The position numbers and the translations under genes were made by a program. This document shows positions 26,612 to 37,883 of a stretch of DNA of 57,950 nt, one piece after another (within the stretch, counting starts at the first letter, position 1; each line of letters starts with the position of its first letter). The DNA is from Xanthobacteraceae bacterium (GTDB taxonomy: Bacteria > Pseudomonadota > Alphaproteobacteria > Rhizobiales > Xanthobacteraceae): contig JAGRLZ010000106.1 in assembly GCA_020441545.1 (NCBI GenBank), positions 1 to 57,950 of the forward strand, in the 5' to 3' direction. Below the pieces are notes generated by a model. That model worked only from the letters and a program-made list of their open reading frames with translations. It made no database searches and was not told the origin of the DNA.

Positions 26612-27280
26612 TCAGTCCAGTCCGTGCCGCAGGCTGGCCGCGGCGGCGACCGGGCCGATCACCAGTCCCGCCAGCGACAGCGCGCACAGGATCGAGAACG
26701 GCGCGCCGAATCCGTCCGGCCCGGCGATCGCGGCGTTCGAGGCGGCCACGCCGAAGATCAGCACCGGGATCGACAGCGGCAGCACCAGCACCGCCAGCAG
26801 CAGGCCGCCGCGATGCAGGGTCACCGCCAGCGCCGCGCCGATCATGCCGGTGAAGGTCAGGGCCGGCGTTCCGGCCAGCAGGGTCAGCGCCACCGCGAGC
26901 GTGGCCTGGCCGTCGAGATTGAGCAGCAGCCCGAGCACCGGCGTCGCCACGATCAGCGGCACGCCGGCGGCGAGCCAGTGCGCCACCGCCTTGGCGGCGC
27001 AGGCGAGTTCGAGCGGGGCGCGGCTCATCACGATGAGGTCGAGCGAGCCGTCGTCGTGGTCGGCGGTGAACAGCCGGTCGAGGGTCAGCAGGCTCGCCAG
27101 CAGCGCGCCGAGCCACAGGATCGCCGGGCCGAGCCGCTTCAGCAGCGCGAGATCGGGGCCGAGCGCGAACGGCATCAGCACCACGACGGTGAGGAAGAAC
27201 AGCACGCCGATCAGCGCGCCGCCGCCGACCCGCAACGCCACGCGCAGATCGCGACGAATCAGCGCGGCCAGCGCCGTCAT
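26612..27280 (-). CDS. ccmB: Heme exporter protein CcmB
   Basis: A 222-residue membrane protein with six hydrophobic segments, beginning [20 protein letters not shown] and containing [18 protein letters not shown], both typical of CcmB. It is the permease partner of the CcmA ATPase in cytochrome c maturation. Its ATG overlaps the ccmA stop as ATGA, so the two subunits are likely produced in a fixed ratio. Confidence 0.96.
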   Translation of the reverse strand: MTALAALIRRDLRVALRVGGGALIGVLFFLTVVVLMPFALGPDLALLKRLGPAILWLGALLASLLTLDRLFTADHDDGSLDLIVMSRAPLELACAAKAVAHWLAAGVPLIVATPVLGLLLNLDGQATLAVALTLLAGTPALTFTGMIGAALAVTLHRGGLLLAVLVLPLSIPVLIFGVAASNAAIAGPDGFGAPFSILCALSLAGLVIGPVAAAASLRHGLD

Positions 27281-27894
27281 GCGGCGCCCCCGATCCGCAG
27301 CTCCCGCGTGGCGATTCCGAGCGGCGCGTGGGTGGCGGCGACGATCAGGCCGCCCTTCGCGAGGTGATCGGTCATCAGCGTCGCGAACAGGGCCTGTCCG
27401 GCGGTGTCGAGCGCCGAGGTCGGCTCGTCGAGCAGCCACAGCGGCCGCCGCACCGCGACGAGGCGGGCCATCGACAGCCGCCGCTTCTGCCCGGCCGAGA
27501 GGTAGCCGGCCGGCAGGTGGGCGATGTGATCGAGGCCGACCGCGGCCAGCGCCGCCGGCGGGCTGTCACGCTCGCCGCCGAGAAACGCATGCCAGAAGCG
27601 GAGATTTTCAGCGACGCTGAGCGCCGGCTTCAGGGCGTCGCGGTGGCCGAGATAGTGCGCCTGCTCCGCCGGCGGCGATTCGTCCGGGCTGCCTTCGAGA
27701 ACGATGGTGCCGGCGGCGGGTTTGAGCAGGCCGCCGATCAGCCGCAGCAGCGAGGTCTTGCCGGCGCCGTTGCGGCCCGTCACCGCCAGCGCCTCGCCGG
27801 CCGACAGCGAAAAGCCGAGATCGGCGAAAATCTCGCGTCCTCCGCGGATGCAGGTGAGCGCTCGTCCGACGAGCCGGAATGCAGCACTTTCCAT
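27277..27894 (-). CDS. ccmA: Cytochrome c biogenesis ATPase CcmA
   Basis: A 205-residue ABC ATPase: Walker A GRNGAGKT (40-47), signature [14 protein letters not shown], Walker [13 protein letters not shown] and the H-loop ATHAP. With CcmB it powers release of holo-CcmE. I prefer the ATG at 27894, which matches family starts; an in-frame GTG at 27930 is an alternative and neither has a strong ribosome site. It diverges from acnA across 192 bp, which hold an Irr-box-like sequence. Confidence 0.95.
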   Translation of the reverse strand: MESAAFRLVGRALTCIRGGREIFADLGFSLSAGEALAVTGRNGAGKTSLLRLIGGLLKPAAGTIVLEGSPDESPPAEQAHYLGHRDALKPALSVAENLRFWHAFLGGERDSPPAALAAVGLDHIAHLPAGYLSAGQKRRLSMARLVAVRRPLWLLDEPTSALDTAGQALFATLMTDHLAKGGLIVAATHAPLGIATRELRIGGAA

Positions 27895-27954
27895 CACGTT
27901 GCGGCTTTCTGTGATCGCGGCGGGCTGCACGGCGATTGTCGGTGTGGCGGTGGT

Positions 27955-27971
27955 CCTGGAAACATTCTATA
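27955..27971. promoter_or_regulatory. Irr-box (ICE)-like dyad upstream of acnA
   Basis: CCTGGAA-ACA-TTCTATA resembles the iron control element TTTAGAA-N3-TTCTAAA bound by Irr in Rhizobiales. The right half matches 6 of 7 positions and the left half 4 of 7. It lies 116 bp before the acnA ATG and 61 bp before ccmA. Aconitase is an Irr-regulated gene in Bradyrhizobium, which raises the prior, but the match is imperfect. Confidence 0.4.
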
Positions 27972-28086
27972 AGCCCGGTCTTGATGCAGCACACGATGCG
28001 CGCCTGCAAGCCAATCAGCCTATCTGTTTAATGGTGCTTTGATACCCGAATCAGGTGGCTCTGACGAAAAACTGGGATCGCTCCAC

Positions 28087-30807
<2,721 letters not shown>

Positions 30808-30853
30808 CGCGGCCACGGCGAAGCGTCTCACTGCGAAGTGAGTGGCGGGTGAT

Positions 30854-30890
30854 GAGAAGGCGGCCTATGAAATGGTCGCCTTCTCGCGTT
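30854..30890 (+). terminator. Hairpin downstream of acnA
   Basis: GAGAAGGCG at 30854-30862 pairs perfectly with CGCCTTCTC at 30877-30885, followed by GCGTTTC. A smaller hairpin CTCACT-GCGA-AGTGAG precedes it at about 30829-30844. The T-run is short, so it may be a weak terminator or processing site before the DUF1223 gene. Confidence 0.5.
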
Positions 30891-30941
30891 TCGGGGCGAT
30901 GCGATCATGACGGCGCGGGAGCCGGGATTCTGCATGGCGGC

Positions 30942-31694
30942 ATGATGGGATATGATGGTTTTCTGAGATGGTCGGGCGTGGCCGGCGTGGCGGCAACCGT
31001 GATGCTTGCGACACCGGCGAGTGCCGATCCGCGCGCGGTGGTCGAGCTGTTCACGTCGCAGGGCTGCTCGTCGTGTCCTCCCGCCGACAGGATTCTCGGT
31101 GAACTGGCGAAAGATCCGTCGATCGTCGCGCTGAGCCTGCCGATCGATTACTGGGATTATCTCGGCTGGAAGGACACGCTGGCGGATTCCCGCTTCAGCG
31201 CGCGCCAGAAGGCGTATTCGCGGATGCGCGGCGACCGCGACGTCTATACGCCGCAGGTGATCGTCAACGGCGAAGCGCATGTCATCGGCAGCGACCGCGC
31301 AGGCATCGAGAACGCAATGCGCGCGACGCGCGCGGGCGAGGTGATGTCGGTGCCGGTCTCGATGTCGATCTCGGGCCGGCAGTTGAACGTCACGGTGGCG
31401 GCATCCCGGGCCGGTCATGGCACAGCGCGCGGCGAGGTGTGGATCTGCGCCGTCTCCAGGGCCGTTCCGATCGCGATCGGGCGCGGCGAAAATCGCGGGC
31501 GCGAGGTCATCTATCACAACGTGGTGCGCAACCTGCTGAAGGTCGGCGACTGGACCGGCACTCCGGGCACCTGGTCGGTGCCGATGGAGAACATCGCGCG
31601 CGATGGCGTCGATGCGGCCGTCGTCTACGTCCAGCACGGCACGCGCGACAAGCCGGGGCCGATGCTGGGCGCGGCCTTCACCTCGCTGCGCTGA
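30942..31694 (+). CDS. DUF1223 secreted thioredoxin-like protein
   Basis: A 250-residue protein. A hydrophobic signal segment lies at residues about 10-28 (cleavage near ASADP), followed by a thioredoxin-fold start VELFTSQGCSSCPPADR with a CxxC at Cys42/Cys45. IDYWDYLGWKDTLADSRFSARQ and YTPQVIVNG are typical DUF1223 segments. The function is unknown; the motif suggests a periplasmic redox role. The double ATG at 30942/30945 makes the exact start ambiguous. It follows acnA on the same strand by 134 bp with a hairpin between. Confidence 0.82.
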   Translation: MMGYDGFLRWSGVAGVAATVMLATPASADPRAVVELFTSQGCSSCPPADRILGELAKDPSIVALSLPIDYWDYLGWKDTLADSRFSARQKAYSRMRGDRDVYTPQVIVNGEAHVIGSDRAGIENAMRATRAGEVMSVPVSMSISGRQLNVTVAASRAGHGTARGEVWICAVSRAVPIAIGRGENRGREVIYHNVVRNLLKVGDWTGTPGTWSVPMENIARDGVDAAVVYVQHGTRDKPGPMLGAAFTSLR

Positions 31695-31746
31695 GCGGCG
31701 CTGACGACGCGCCATTGCTGCGTTTCATCCTGAAACGGAACCATCT

Positions 31747-31785
31747 CCAAGCGTCGTTTCCAAGCGTCGTTTCCAAGCGTCGTTG
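31747..31785. repeat. 13-bp tandem repeat, three copies
   Basis: CCAAGCGTCGTTT is present at 31747-31759 and 31760-31772, with a third copy ending in G at 31773-31785. It abuts the REP-like composite element that starts at 31783. It lies in the 585-bp gap between the DUF1223 and DUF2794 genes. Confidence 0.92.
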
Positions 31786-31893
31786 CCGGGCATAGCCGTT
31801 TGAAGAATGGCGTCGCGTCCGCTCGTCTTTTGACTGGCAATCCATCTTCTCAAGATGGATGCGCGGATCACGTCCGCGCGGGACGGCGGGAAT
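31783..31893. repeat. REP-like composite element (module 1 + module 2)
   Basis: Module 1 (about 31783-31823: TTGCCGGGCATAGCCGTTTG, then GAAGAATGGCGTCGCGTCCG) is the reverse-orientation, single-copy relative of 24861-24902, with about six differences over 41 bp. Module 2 (about 31830-31893) includes the hairpin ATCCATCTT-CTC-AAGATGGAT and GCGCGGATCACGTCCGCGC, related to 24693-24760. The remaining sequence up to 32279 shows no convincing gene. Confidence 0.8.
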
Positions 31894-32279
31894 CGGCCGC
31901 GCCGCTGCTGCGTAAACAACGCCGCAAAAGAAAAAGGACCAGTCGATGCTGGCCCGGAAAAGTGGGGGGATTAGCTTCCTGCGTACGGGCCCGATCCTGA
32001 CGATCCCGGGGGGCTGGGGGCTGAGGAATCCGGTCTCGAAAGAACCGGGCCGACGCAGTGGTTGCCTTTTCGCAGTCCACGGCGGCGCGGCGTTGGCGGA
32101 ATTTGGGCGGTATTATGATTTGACTAACGTTCGCGTGACGCGGTGGCGGACCGCCGCAGGCAGCCGGCGGAAGGCAGTCGGCGGCCGCCCGACCATTCCG
32201 CTCGACCATCCCCCTTGCATCCCTCTTGCGGTCGGGGCCGGTCGGCGCGATCATGATGAATGGATGACAGGAGGCGCGG

Positions 32280-32651
32280 ATGAGCTTGTTGTCGGGGGAT
32301 GCCGATCCCGGGGAGAGTCGCGGGCCGGAGCGGATTGCCGCTGCGGCCCCTGTTTCAGGTCGCGTGACGTTCAATCGTCTCGAACTCAATCGTATCCTCA
32401 ATCTCTATGGACGGATGGTCGCCGACGGCGAGTGGCGCGACTATGCGATCGACTTCCTCAGGGACAAGGCGGTGTTCTCGATCTTCCGCCGTGCCTCGGA
32501 AGTGCCGCTCTACCGGATCGAGAAGGATCCCCGGCTGGCGCGCAAGCAGGGCGCCTACAGCGTGATCTCGGCCGGCGGGCTGATCCTGCGGCGCGGCCAC
32601 GACCTCGAGCGCGTGCTGCTGGCGATCGACCGCAAGCTGTCGCTGGTCTAA
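32280..32651 (+). CDS. DUF2794 domain protein
   Basis: A 123-residue cytosolic protein. The conserved DUF2794 block runs from about residue 30 (FNRLELNRILNLYGRMVADG) through WRDYAIDFLRDKAVFSIFRR to the end (LERVLLAIDRKLSLV). The family is widely conserved in Alphaproteobacteria and functionally uncharacterised. No catalytic motif, metal site or membrane segment is visible. It is flanked by repeat DNA on both sides, so it seems to be a single-gene unit. Confidence 0.85.
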   Translation: MSLLSGDADPGESRGPERIAAAAPVSGRVTFNRLELNRILNLYGRMVADGEWRDYAIDFLRDKAVFSIFRRASEVPLYRIEKDPRLARKQGAYSVISAGGLILRRGHDLERVLLAIDRKLSLV

Positions 32652-32752
32652 AGCGTTTTCGAGCGAAGCGGGTAGCGGTTCGCGTCAAGAAAACGCGTTG
32701 AAGCAAGGATATGGAGCCCCGTTCCGATTTGATCGGAACGGAAATGGCTCTA
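32651..32752 (+). repeat. Composite repeat A+B (direct copy)
   Basis: Unit A is at 32652-32699: AAGCGTTTTCGAGCGAAGCG, then GGTTCGCGTCAAGAAAACGC. Unit B follows at 32712-32752: GAGCCCCGTTCC, inner dyad CCGAT-TTG-ATCGG, then GGAAATGGCTCTA. It begins right at the DUF2794 stop and ends at the 3' end of the GNAT gene. The inverted relative is at 15392-15490. Confidence 0.85.
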
Positions 32753-33289
32753 AGCGGGCTGGCTCGCGGGCGTGGTGGCGGCACCTTCGCCGAGCGCGCG
32801 CTGCATCATCACGGTGTCGAGCCAGCGGCCGAACTTGAAGCCGACGCCGGGATGGGTGCCGATCATGGCGAAGCCCGCCCGCCGGTGCAGGCCGATCGAG
32901 CCGGCATTGGCCGAATCCCCGATCACCGCGATCATCTGCCGGTAGCCGCGCGCCTCGCAATCCGCGATCAGCCGGGTGAGCAGTTGCAGGCCGATGCCGC
33001 GGCGATGGATTTCGGGCGCGAGATAGACCGAGTTCTCGACCGTGAAGCGATAGGCGGGCCGCGGACGATAGGGGCCGGCATAGGCATAGCCGACGACGTC
33101 GCCGTCGAGGTTCGCCGCGAGGTAGGGGAATCCGCCGTCGATCAGCGCGCGAAAGCGCCGGGTCATCTCGGCAAGGTCCGGCGGCGTCAGTTCGAAGGTG
33201 GCGGTGCGCTCGCGCACCTCGGCCGCGTAGATGGCGGTGATGGCGGCAAGGTCCGCTTCGCGGGCGGGCCGGATCGTGGCGGTGGACAT
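32750..33289 (-). CDS. GNAT acetyltransferase, phosphinothricin-acetyltransferase-like
   Basis: A 179-residue GNAT protein. It begins IRPAREADLAAITAIYAAEV and has the acetyl-CoA motif APEIHRRGIGLQLLTRLIAD (about 90-109), then VIGDSANAGSIGLHRRAGF and the tail HPGVGFKFGRWLDTV. This order is that of the Pat/Bar/YncA group, which N-acetylates phosphinothricin, methionine sulfone or related amino acids. Whether this copy detoxifies or serves a housekeeping role is unknown. Its stop codon lies at the edge of a dispersed repeat. Confidence 0.88.
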   Translation of the reverse strand: MSTATIRPAREADLAAITAIYAAEVRERTATFELTPPDLAEMTRRFRALIDGGFPYLAANLDGDVVGYAYAGPYRPRPAYRFTVENSVYLAPEIHRRGIGLQLLTRLIADCEARGYRQMIAVIGDSANAGSIGLHRRAGFAMIGTHPGVGFKFGRWLDTVMMQRALGEGAATTPASQPA

Positions 33290-33317
33290 GGCGGAACGTT
33301 ATTTTTGGCCGCGGCAA

Positions 33318-33347
33318 AAGAAAAGCCCCGGCGCAAGGCCGGGGCTT
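33318..33347 (-). terminator. Rho-independent terminator of the Bax-inhibitor-like gene
   Basis: A perfect 10-bp stem, AAGCCCCGGC with GCCGGGGCTT, encloses a GCAAG loop. On the minus strand it is followed by CTTTTCTTTTGC, giving a U-rich tail. It lies 28 bp beyond the stop of the gene at 33375. Confidence 0.88.
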
Positions 33348-33374
33348 CGATGTCGGGCCGGTTGAGCCGGCGGC

Positions 33375-34166
33375 TTAGTCGCGCTGCCCGAGAAGCTGCA
33401 GCAGCAGCGTGAACAGGTTGACGAAGTTCAGGTAGAGCGACAGCGCGCCCACGATCGCCGCGCGGTCGGCCATTTCGCCGCCCTGGGAGGCGTAGCCGTA
33501 GATGTAGTCGTTCTTCAGCCGCTGGGTGTCCCAGGCGGTCAGGCCGGCGAACACCAGCACGCCCACGATGGAGACGATGAACTGCAGCATCGAACTGGCG
33601 ACGAACAGGTTCACCAGGCTGGCGATGATGACGCCGATCAGGCCCATGAACAGGAACGAGCCCATGCCGGTCAGGTCGCGCCTGGTGGTGTAGCCGTAGA
33701 GGCTCAATGCGCCGAACGAGGCCGCGGTGATGAAGAACACCCGGACGATCGAGGTGTGGGTGTAGACCAGGAAGATCGACGACATCGACACGCCCATCAG
33801 CGCCGAGAACGCCCAGAACAGCATCTGGGCCGTTGCCGGCTTGAGGCGGTTGATACCGAAGGAAATGGCGAACACCATTGCCAGCGGCGCCAGGATGAAG
33901 ACCCACTTCAGCGGGCTGACGAACATCGCCACGCCGAACGAGGTCAGGTAGGTGCTGCCGATCCGCGCGGCGGCGCCCGAGGCGTCGCCGGTGGTGGCCG
34001 CCATGTAGACGCCGAGCGCGGCCAGGCCGGTGATCGCCAGGCCGATCGACATGTAGTTGTAGATGCGAAGCATGTAGGCCCGCAGGCCGGCGTCGACGGC
34101 GGCAGCGTCGGTACGCCCGGCGGCACGGCCGAAGGGGGAAGAATAATTGCGGTCCAAGTCCGACAT
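33375..34166 (-). CDS. Bax inhibitor-1/YccA family membrane protein
   Basis: A 263-residue inner-membrane protein with about seven hydrophobic segments. It carries the UPF0005/BI-1 features IYNYMSIGLAITGLAALGVY and, near the C-terminus, FAGLTAWDTQRLKNDY, whose conserved Asp belongs to the pH-sensitive di-aspartyl site of BI-1 relatives. In bacteria the family (YccA, YetJ) includes a regulator of FtsH and calcium-leak proteins; the role here is unknown. The ATG at 34166 starts MSDLDRNYSSPFGRAAGR, the usual rhizobial N-terminus. Confidence 0.93.
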   Translation of the reverse strand: MSDLDRNYSSPFGRAAGRTDAAAVDAGLRAYMLRIYNYMSIGLAITGLAALGVYMAATTGDASGAAARIGSTYLTSFGVAMFVSPLKWVFILAPLAMVFAISFGINRLKPATAQMLFWAFSALMGVSMSSIFLVYTHTSIVRVFFITAASFGALSLYGYTTRRDLTGMGSFLFMGLIGVIIASLVNLFVASSMLQFIVSIVGVLVFAGLTAWDTQRLKNDYIYGYASQGGEMADRAAIVGALSLYLNFVNLFTLLLQLLGQRD

Positions 34167-34260
34167 GGTCGAAACCCTCGTGGTTGTCTGGCCGTGGTTA
34201 TCTGGCAAAGTTCAAAGGGCCCGTGCCGCCAGCGCGAATCTCTCAGCCCGAAACCCTTAA

Positions 34261-34320
34261 TCCAAGCGCCAACTCTTTAATCCAAGCGCCAAGTCCTATT
34301 CCAAGTGCCAACTGTTGCCG
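34261..34320. repeat. 20-bp imperfect tandem repeat, three copies
   Basis: Units beginning TCCAAGCGCCAACTCTTTAA, TCCAAGCGCCAAGTCCTATT and TCCAAGTGCCAACTGTTGCC start at 34261, 34281 and 34300. They lie upstream of the Bax-inhibitor-like gene, in the 383-bp gap before the ABC permease gene. Apart from these I see no gene or clear promoter in the gap. Confidence 0.8.
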
Positions 34321-34549
34321 ACAATACCCTTTCGTCATCGGCAGGGCATCCGGTTCTAGTGACATGTGGGAAACTAGCACATTCGCCGCAAGCCTCCACG
34401 CGCGGCTGAATGTCGCTGCGACACGCGCCTTTCCGCGAATTAACCATTCGAAACGGGATACGGAAGTGCCGCCGGGGAGCGGGTTTCCTCGCGATAATGT
34501 TAACGGCTTGTGAGGACCGGCCGGCACGGCCGCCGCCTGCTACAAATTG

Positions 34550-37123
34550 TCATAAGTTCCGCAGCACGGAGGCCGGCTTGCGGTTGAGCGCCGTCAGCGT
34601 GCCCGCGAGCCCGAGGCCCACGGTGACGGTCAGCGCTACCGCGACGACGATCGCGGCGCTGCCGGCCTGCCAGGTGAAGCCCAGCGTCATCAGCCGTGTC
34701 ACGATCAGCCAGGCGGCGATGGAACCGGCCAGCACGCCGAACGCCGCGGTCGCCAGCCCGATCAGGAGATATTCGAGCGCATAGGCGCCGAGCAGCCGCA
34801 GCCGGGTGGCGCCGAGCGTTTTCAGGATGACGGCATCGTAGACCCGGTGGCGATGGCCGGCGGCGAGCGCGCCGCCCAGCACCAGGACCGCGGCCAGCAG
34901 GGTGACGGCGCTGGCGCCGCGGATCGCCAGCACGAGATTGGTGATGACGGTGCCGACGGCTTCCAGCGCCTCGCGCACGCGGACCGTGGTGACCATCGGG
35001 AAGGCGGCCGCCACCGCCTTGACGATGCCGGCGTCCCGGTTCGGATCGTCATGCGCCTCGGTCAGCGTCGCGATGTGGGTGTGCGGCGCGCCGCGGAAGG
35101 TGTCGGGCGAGAACACCAGCACGAAGTTGATGCCGAGGCTCTGCCAGTCGACGGTGCGCATGTTGCTGATCCGCGCGGAGATGTTGCGGCCGAGCACGTT
35201 GACGGTGACCTCGTCGCCGAGCTTGAGGCCGAGGCCGTCGGCGAGCTTCTTCTCGAACGACACCAGCGGCGGGCCCTTGTAATCGGGGCCCCACCACTCG
35301 CCCTCCACCACCTTGGAGCCGCGCGGCACCTCGGCGGTGTAGCTGAGCCCGCGGTCGCTCTGCAGCACCCATTCGGCGTCGTGCGACGGCTTCAGGTTCT
35401 CCGCCTTGATGCCGCCGGCGGAGACGATGCGCCCGCGCAGCATCGGCACGTCCTCCACCGTCCCTTGTGGCGCCTGCCGCTTGAGGAAGGCGGCGAAGCG
35501 GTCGGCCTCGGAGGACGGAATGTCGATGAAGTAGAACGACGGCGCGTGCTCCGGCAGCGCCGCCATGAACTGCCGCCGCAGGTTGCCGTCGATCTGGGTG
35601 ATGGTGACCAGCACCGCGAGTCCGAGGCCGAGCGACAGCACCACCGTCGGCGTCAGCGCGCCGGGGCGGTGGATGTTGGCCAGCGCCAGCCGCAGCATGG
35701 TGCCGCGCGGACGCGGCAGCCGGCGCGCGCCCGCCATCATCAGCGCGGCGATGCCGCGCAGCAGGACGAACACCGCGGCCGACGCGGCCACGAAGATCGC
35801 GGCGATGCGCTTGTCGTAGGCCAGTCCCACAGCGACCGCGATCAGCAGCGCCACCGTGACGGCGATGCCGATCAGATAAAGCATAGCCGGGCGGTGGCGT
35901 TCGCCGGCCACGACATCGCGGAACAGTGCGGCGACCGTGACGTGCTGAATCCGCCCGAGCGGCCACAGGCCGAAGGTCAGCGCGGTCAGCAGGCCGTAGA
36001 GGAAGGCGAGCGCCAGTTCGACCGGATGCAGCGCAGGGTCGATCGGCAGCGGCAGCAGCGCGCCGAACAGGCCGGCGATGACGAAGGGCAGTGCCGCGCC
36101 CAGCACCAGTCCGATCGCCGCGCCGATGGCGGCGAGCGTCAGCACCTGGGTCAGGTAGATCGCGAAGACGCGGCGTCCGCCGGCACCGAGCGCCTTGAAC
36201 ACCGCGATGATGTCGCGGCGGCGATCGACGTGGCTCTTCACCGCGTTGGCGACCCCGACGCCGCCGACCAGAAGCGCGGTGAGGCCGACCAGCGTCAGGA
36301 ACTGGGTGAAGCGGCTGATGCTGCGCGCCAGTCGCGGCGAGGCATTGTCGCGTGACCGGATCTGCCAGCCGGCGTCGGGCAGCGTGGCGCGCGCCGCATC
36401 GATCACGCCGTTCGCGGCGCGATCGGGTGTGCCGTCCGGCAGGCGCAGGCGATAGATCCAGCGCACCAGGCTGCCGGGCTGCAACAGTCCGGTGGCGCGC
36501 AACGCCGCTTCGCTGACGAGAAAACGCGGACCGAACCCGATGCCGCCGGCGAGCTTGTCCGGTTCGGCCTTGAGCGCGCTGCGAATTTCGAACGTGGCGT
36601 CGCCGACCGTGACGCGGTCGCCGGTCTTGAGATCGAGCCGCGCCAGCAGCGTGGGATCGGCGGCCGCGCCGTAGACGCCGTCGCGGCGCGCAAGCAGGCT
36701 TGCGACCGGCATGTCGGGCACAAGCGTCAGGCGGCCAAGCGTCGGATAGGCGCGATCGACGGCCTTCAGTTCGACCAGCGCCAGCCGGCCGTCCGGCGCC
36801 TTCGCCATCGCCCGCATGGTGGCGGCGACCGACACCGTGCCGTGGCGGCGCAGGAAGGCCAGCTCATTGGGCGAGGCTTCGCGCTGGATCAGCGAGAACG
36901 CGATGTCGCCGCCGAGCAGCGCGCGGCCCTCGCGGGCAAGCCCGTCGCCGAGGCTGACCGCCACCGAGCCGACGCCGGCGATCGCCATCACGCCGAGCGC
37001 GATGCAGGCGATGAAAACGTAGAAGCCGCGCAGGCCGCCGCGCAATTCGCGCAAGGCGTAGCGCAGCGGCAGCAGCGACAGCGTCGCCGCGGCATCGGTG
37101 GTGGCATCGGTCACGGCACTCAT
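34550..37123 (-). CDS. ABC transporter permease, YbbP-like (FtsX/MacB fold)
   Basis: An 857-residue permease. A membrane helix near residues 35-55 precedes a large MacB-like periplasmic domain; a first FtsX block lies at about 260-440, then a second periplasmic region and a C-terminal FtsX block at about 720-850. LVGLTALLVGGVGVANAVKSHVDRR and VLKTLGATRLRLLGAYALEY-like segments are typical. This double layout is that of YbbP, partner of YbbA, often found next to a TesA-type esterase; that arrangement is repeated here. Transport or lipoprotein/lipid handling is inferred from the family. It follows the ATPase gene by 10 bp. Confidence 0.9.
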   Translation of the reverse strand: MSAVTDATTDAAATLSLLPLRYALRELRGGLRGFYVFIACIALGVMAIAGVGSVAVSLGDGLAREGRALLGGDIAFSLIQREASPNELAFLRRHGTVSVAATMRAMAKAPDGRLALVELKAVDRAYPTLGRLTLVPDMPVASLLARRDGVYGAAADPTLLARLDLKTGDRVTVGDATFEIRSALKAEPDKLAGGIGFGPRFLVSEAALRATGLLQPGSLVRWIYRLRLPDGTPDRAANGVIDAARATLPDAGWQIRSRDNASPRLARSISRFTQFLTLVGLTALLVGGVGVANAVKSHVDRRRDIIAVFKALGAGGRRVFAIYLTQVLTLAAIGAAIGLVLGAALPFVIAGLFGALLPLPIDPALHPVELALAFLYGLLTALTFGLWPLGRIQHVTVAALFRDVVAGERHRPAMLYLIGIAVTVALLIAVAVGLAYDKRIAAIFVAASAAVFVLLRGIAALMMAGARRLPRPRGTMLRLALANIHRPGALTPTVVLSLGLGLAVLVTITQIDGNLRRQFMAALPEHAPSFYFIDIPSSEADRFAAFLKRQAPQGTVEDVPMLRGRIVSAGGIKAENLKPSHDAEWVLQSDRGLSYTAEVPRGSKVVEGEWWGPDYKGPPLVSFEKKLADGLGLKLGDEVTVNVLGRNISARISNMRTVDWQSLGINFVLVFSPDTFRGAPHTHIATLTEAHDDPNRDAGIVKAVAAAFPMVTTVRVREALEAVGTVITNLVLAIRGASAVTLLAAVLVLGGALAAGHRHRVYDAVILKTLGATRLRLLGAYALEYLLIGLATAAFGVLAGSIAAWLIVTRLMTLGFTWQAGSAAIVVAVALTVTVGLGLAGTLTALNRKPASVLRNL

Positions 37124-37133
37124 CGGATGGTGC

Positions 37134-37883
37134 TCACGGTTCCGGCGTGCCGGCGGCGGCGTCGTTGCCGACCACGCGTCCCGAGCGCAGGCGGACGACC
37201 CGGTCGCAGCATCGTGCCAGCGCGGCGTCGTGGGTCACCAGCACCAATGTCATGCCGCGCTCGGCATGTTTGGCGAACAGCAGGTCGACGATCTGCCGGC
37301 CGGTGGCCTCGTCGAGGTTGCCGGTCGGTTCGTCGGCGATCAGGATGGCGGGATCGGGCGCCAGCGCGCGGGCGATGGCGACGCGCTGCTGCTCGCCGCC
37401 GGACAGTTGCGCGGGATAGTGGTGCAGCCGGTCGCCAAGCCCGACCGAGGCCAGTTCGCGCGCCGCATGGTCGTGTGCGTCGGCGCGGCCGGCCAGTTCC
37501 AGCGGCACCGCGACGTTCTCCAGCGCGGTCATGGTCGGGATCAGATGGAACGACTGGAAGACGATACCGATCCGCCGGCCGCGAAAGCGTGACAGCGCAT
37601 CCTCGCTCAATGCATTGAACGGGGTGCCGCCGACCACCACCTCTCCGGTGTCGGGGCGTTCCAGTCCGGCCATCACCATCAGCAGCGTCGACTTGCCGGA
37701 GCCGGAGGCGCCGACCAGGCCGATCGCCTCGCCGGTGGTGACCCGCAGGCTGACATCCTTGAGGATATGAACGCGGGCCGCGCCGTGGCCGAGCGACAGA
37801 TCGACATGGCGGATGACGATGGAGTCCGGCGCGGGTTCCGTGGCAAGGCTTGTGGCCGGCGGAGAGGGGGTGAGTGTGTCCAT
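37134..37883 (-). CDS. ABC transporter ATP-binding protein, YbbA-like
   Basis: A 249-residue ATPase of the LolD/MacB type: Walker A GASGSGKSTLL, Q-loop region VFQSFHLIPTMTALENVAVP, signature LSGGEQQRVAIARAL, Walker B ILIADEPTGNLD and H-loop VTHDAAL. It pairs with the YbbP-like permease that follows after 10 bp. Its ATG shares the tetranucleotide CATG with the start codon of the divergent arylesterase gene, leaving no leader between them, and no Shine-Dalgarno is evident for this gene. Confidence 0.92.
   Translation of the reverse strand: MDTLTPSPPATSLATEPAPDSIVIRHVDLSLGHGAARVHILKDVSLRVTTGEAIGLVGASGSGKSTLLMVMAGLERPDTGEVVVGGTPFNALSEDALSRFRGRRIGIVFQSFHLIPTMTALENVAVPLELAGRADAHDHAARELASVGLGDRLHHYPAQLSGGEQQRVAIARALAPDPAILIADEPTGNLDEATGRQIVDLLFAKHAERGMTLVLVTHDAALARCCDRVVRLRSGRVVGNDAAAGTPEP

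Noticed and set aside
31868-32401. A 177-codon minus-strand frame between the DUF1223 and DUF2794 genes
   Set aside because: It overlaps repeat DNA and the start of the DUF2794 gene, with no motif and no ribosome site that I can see.
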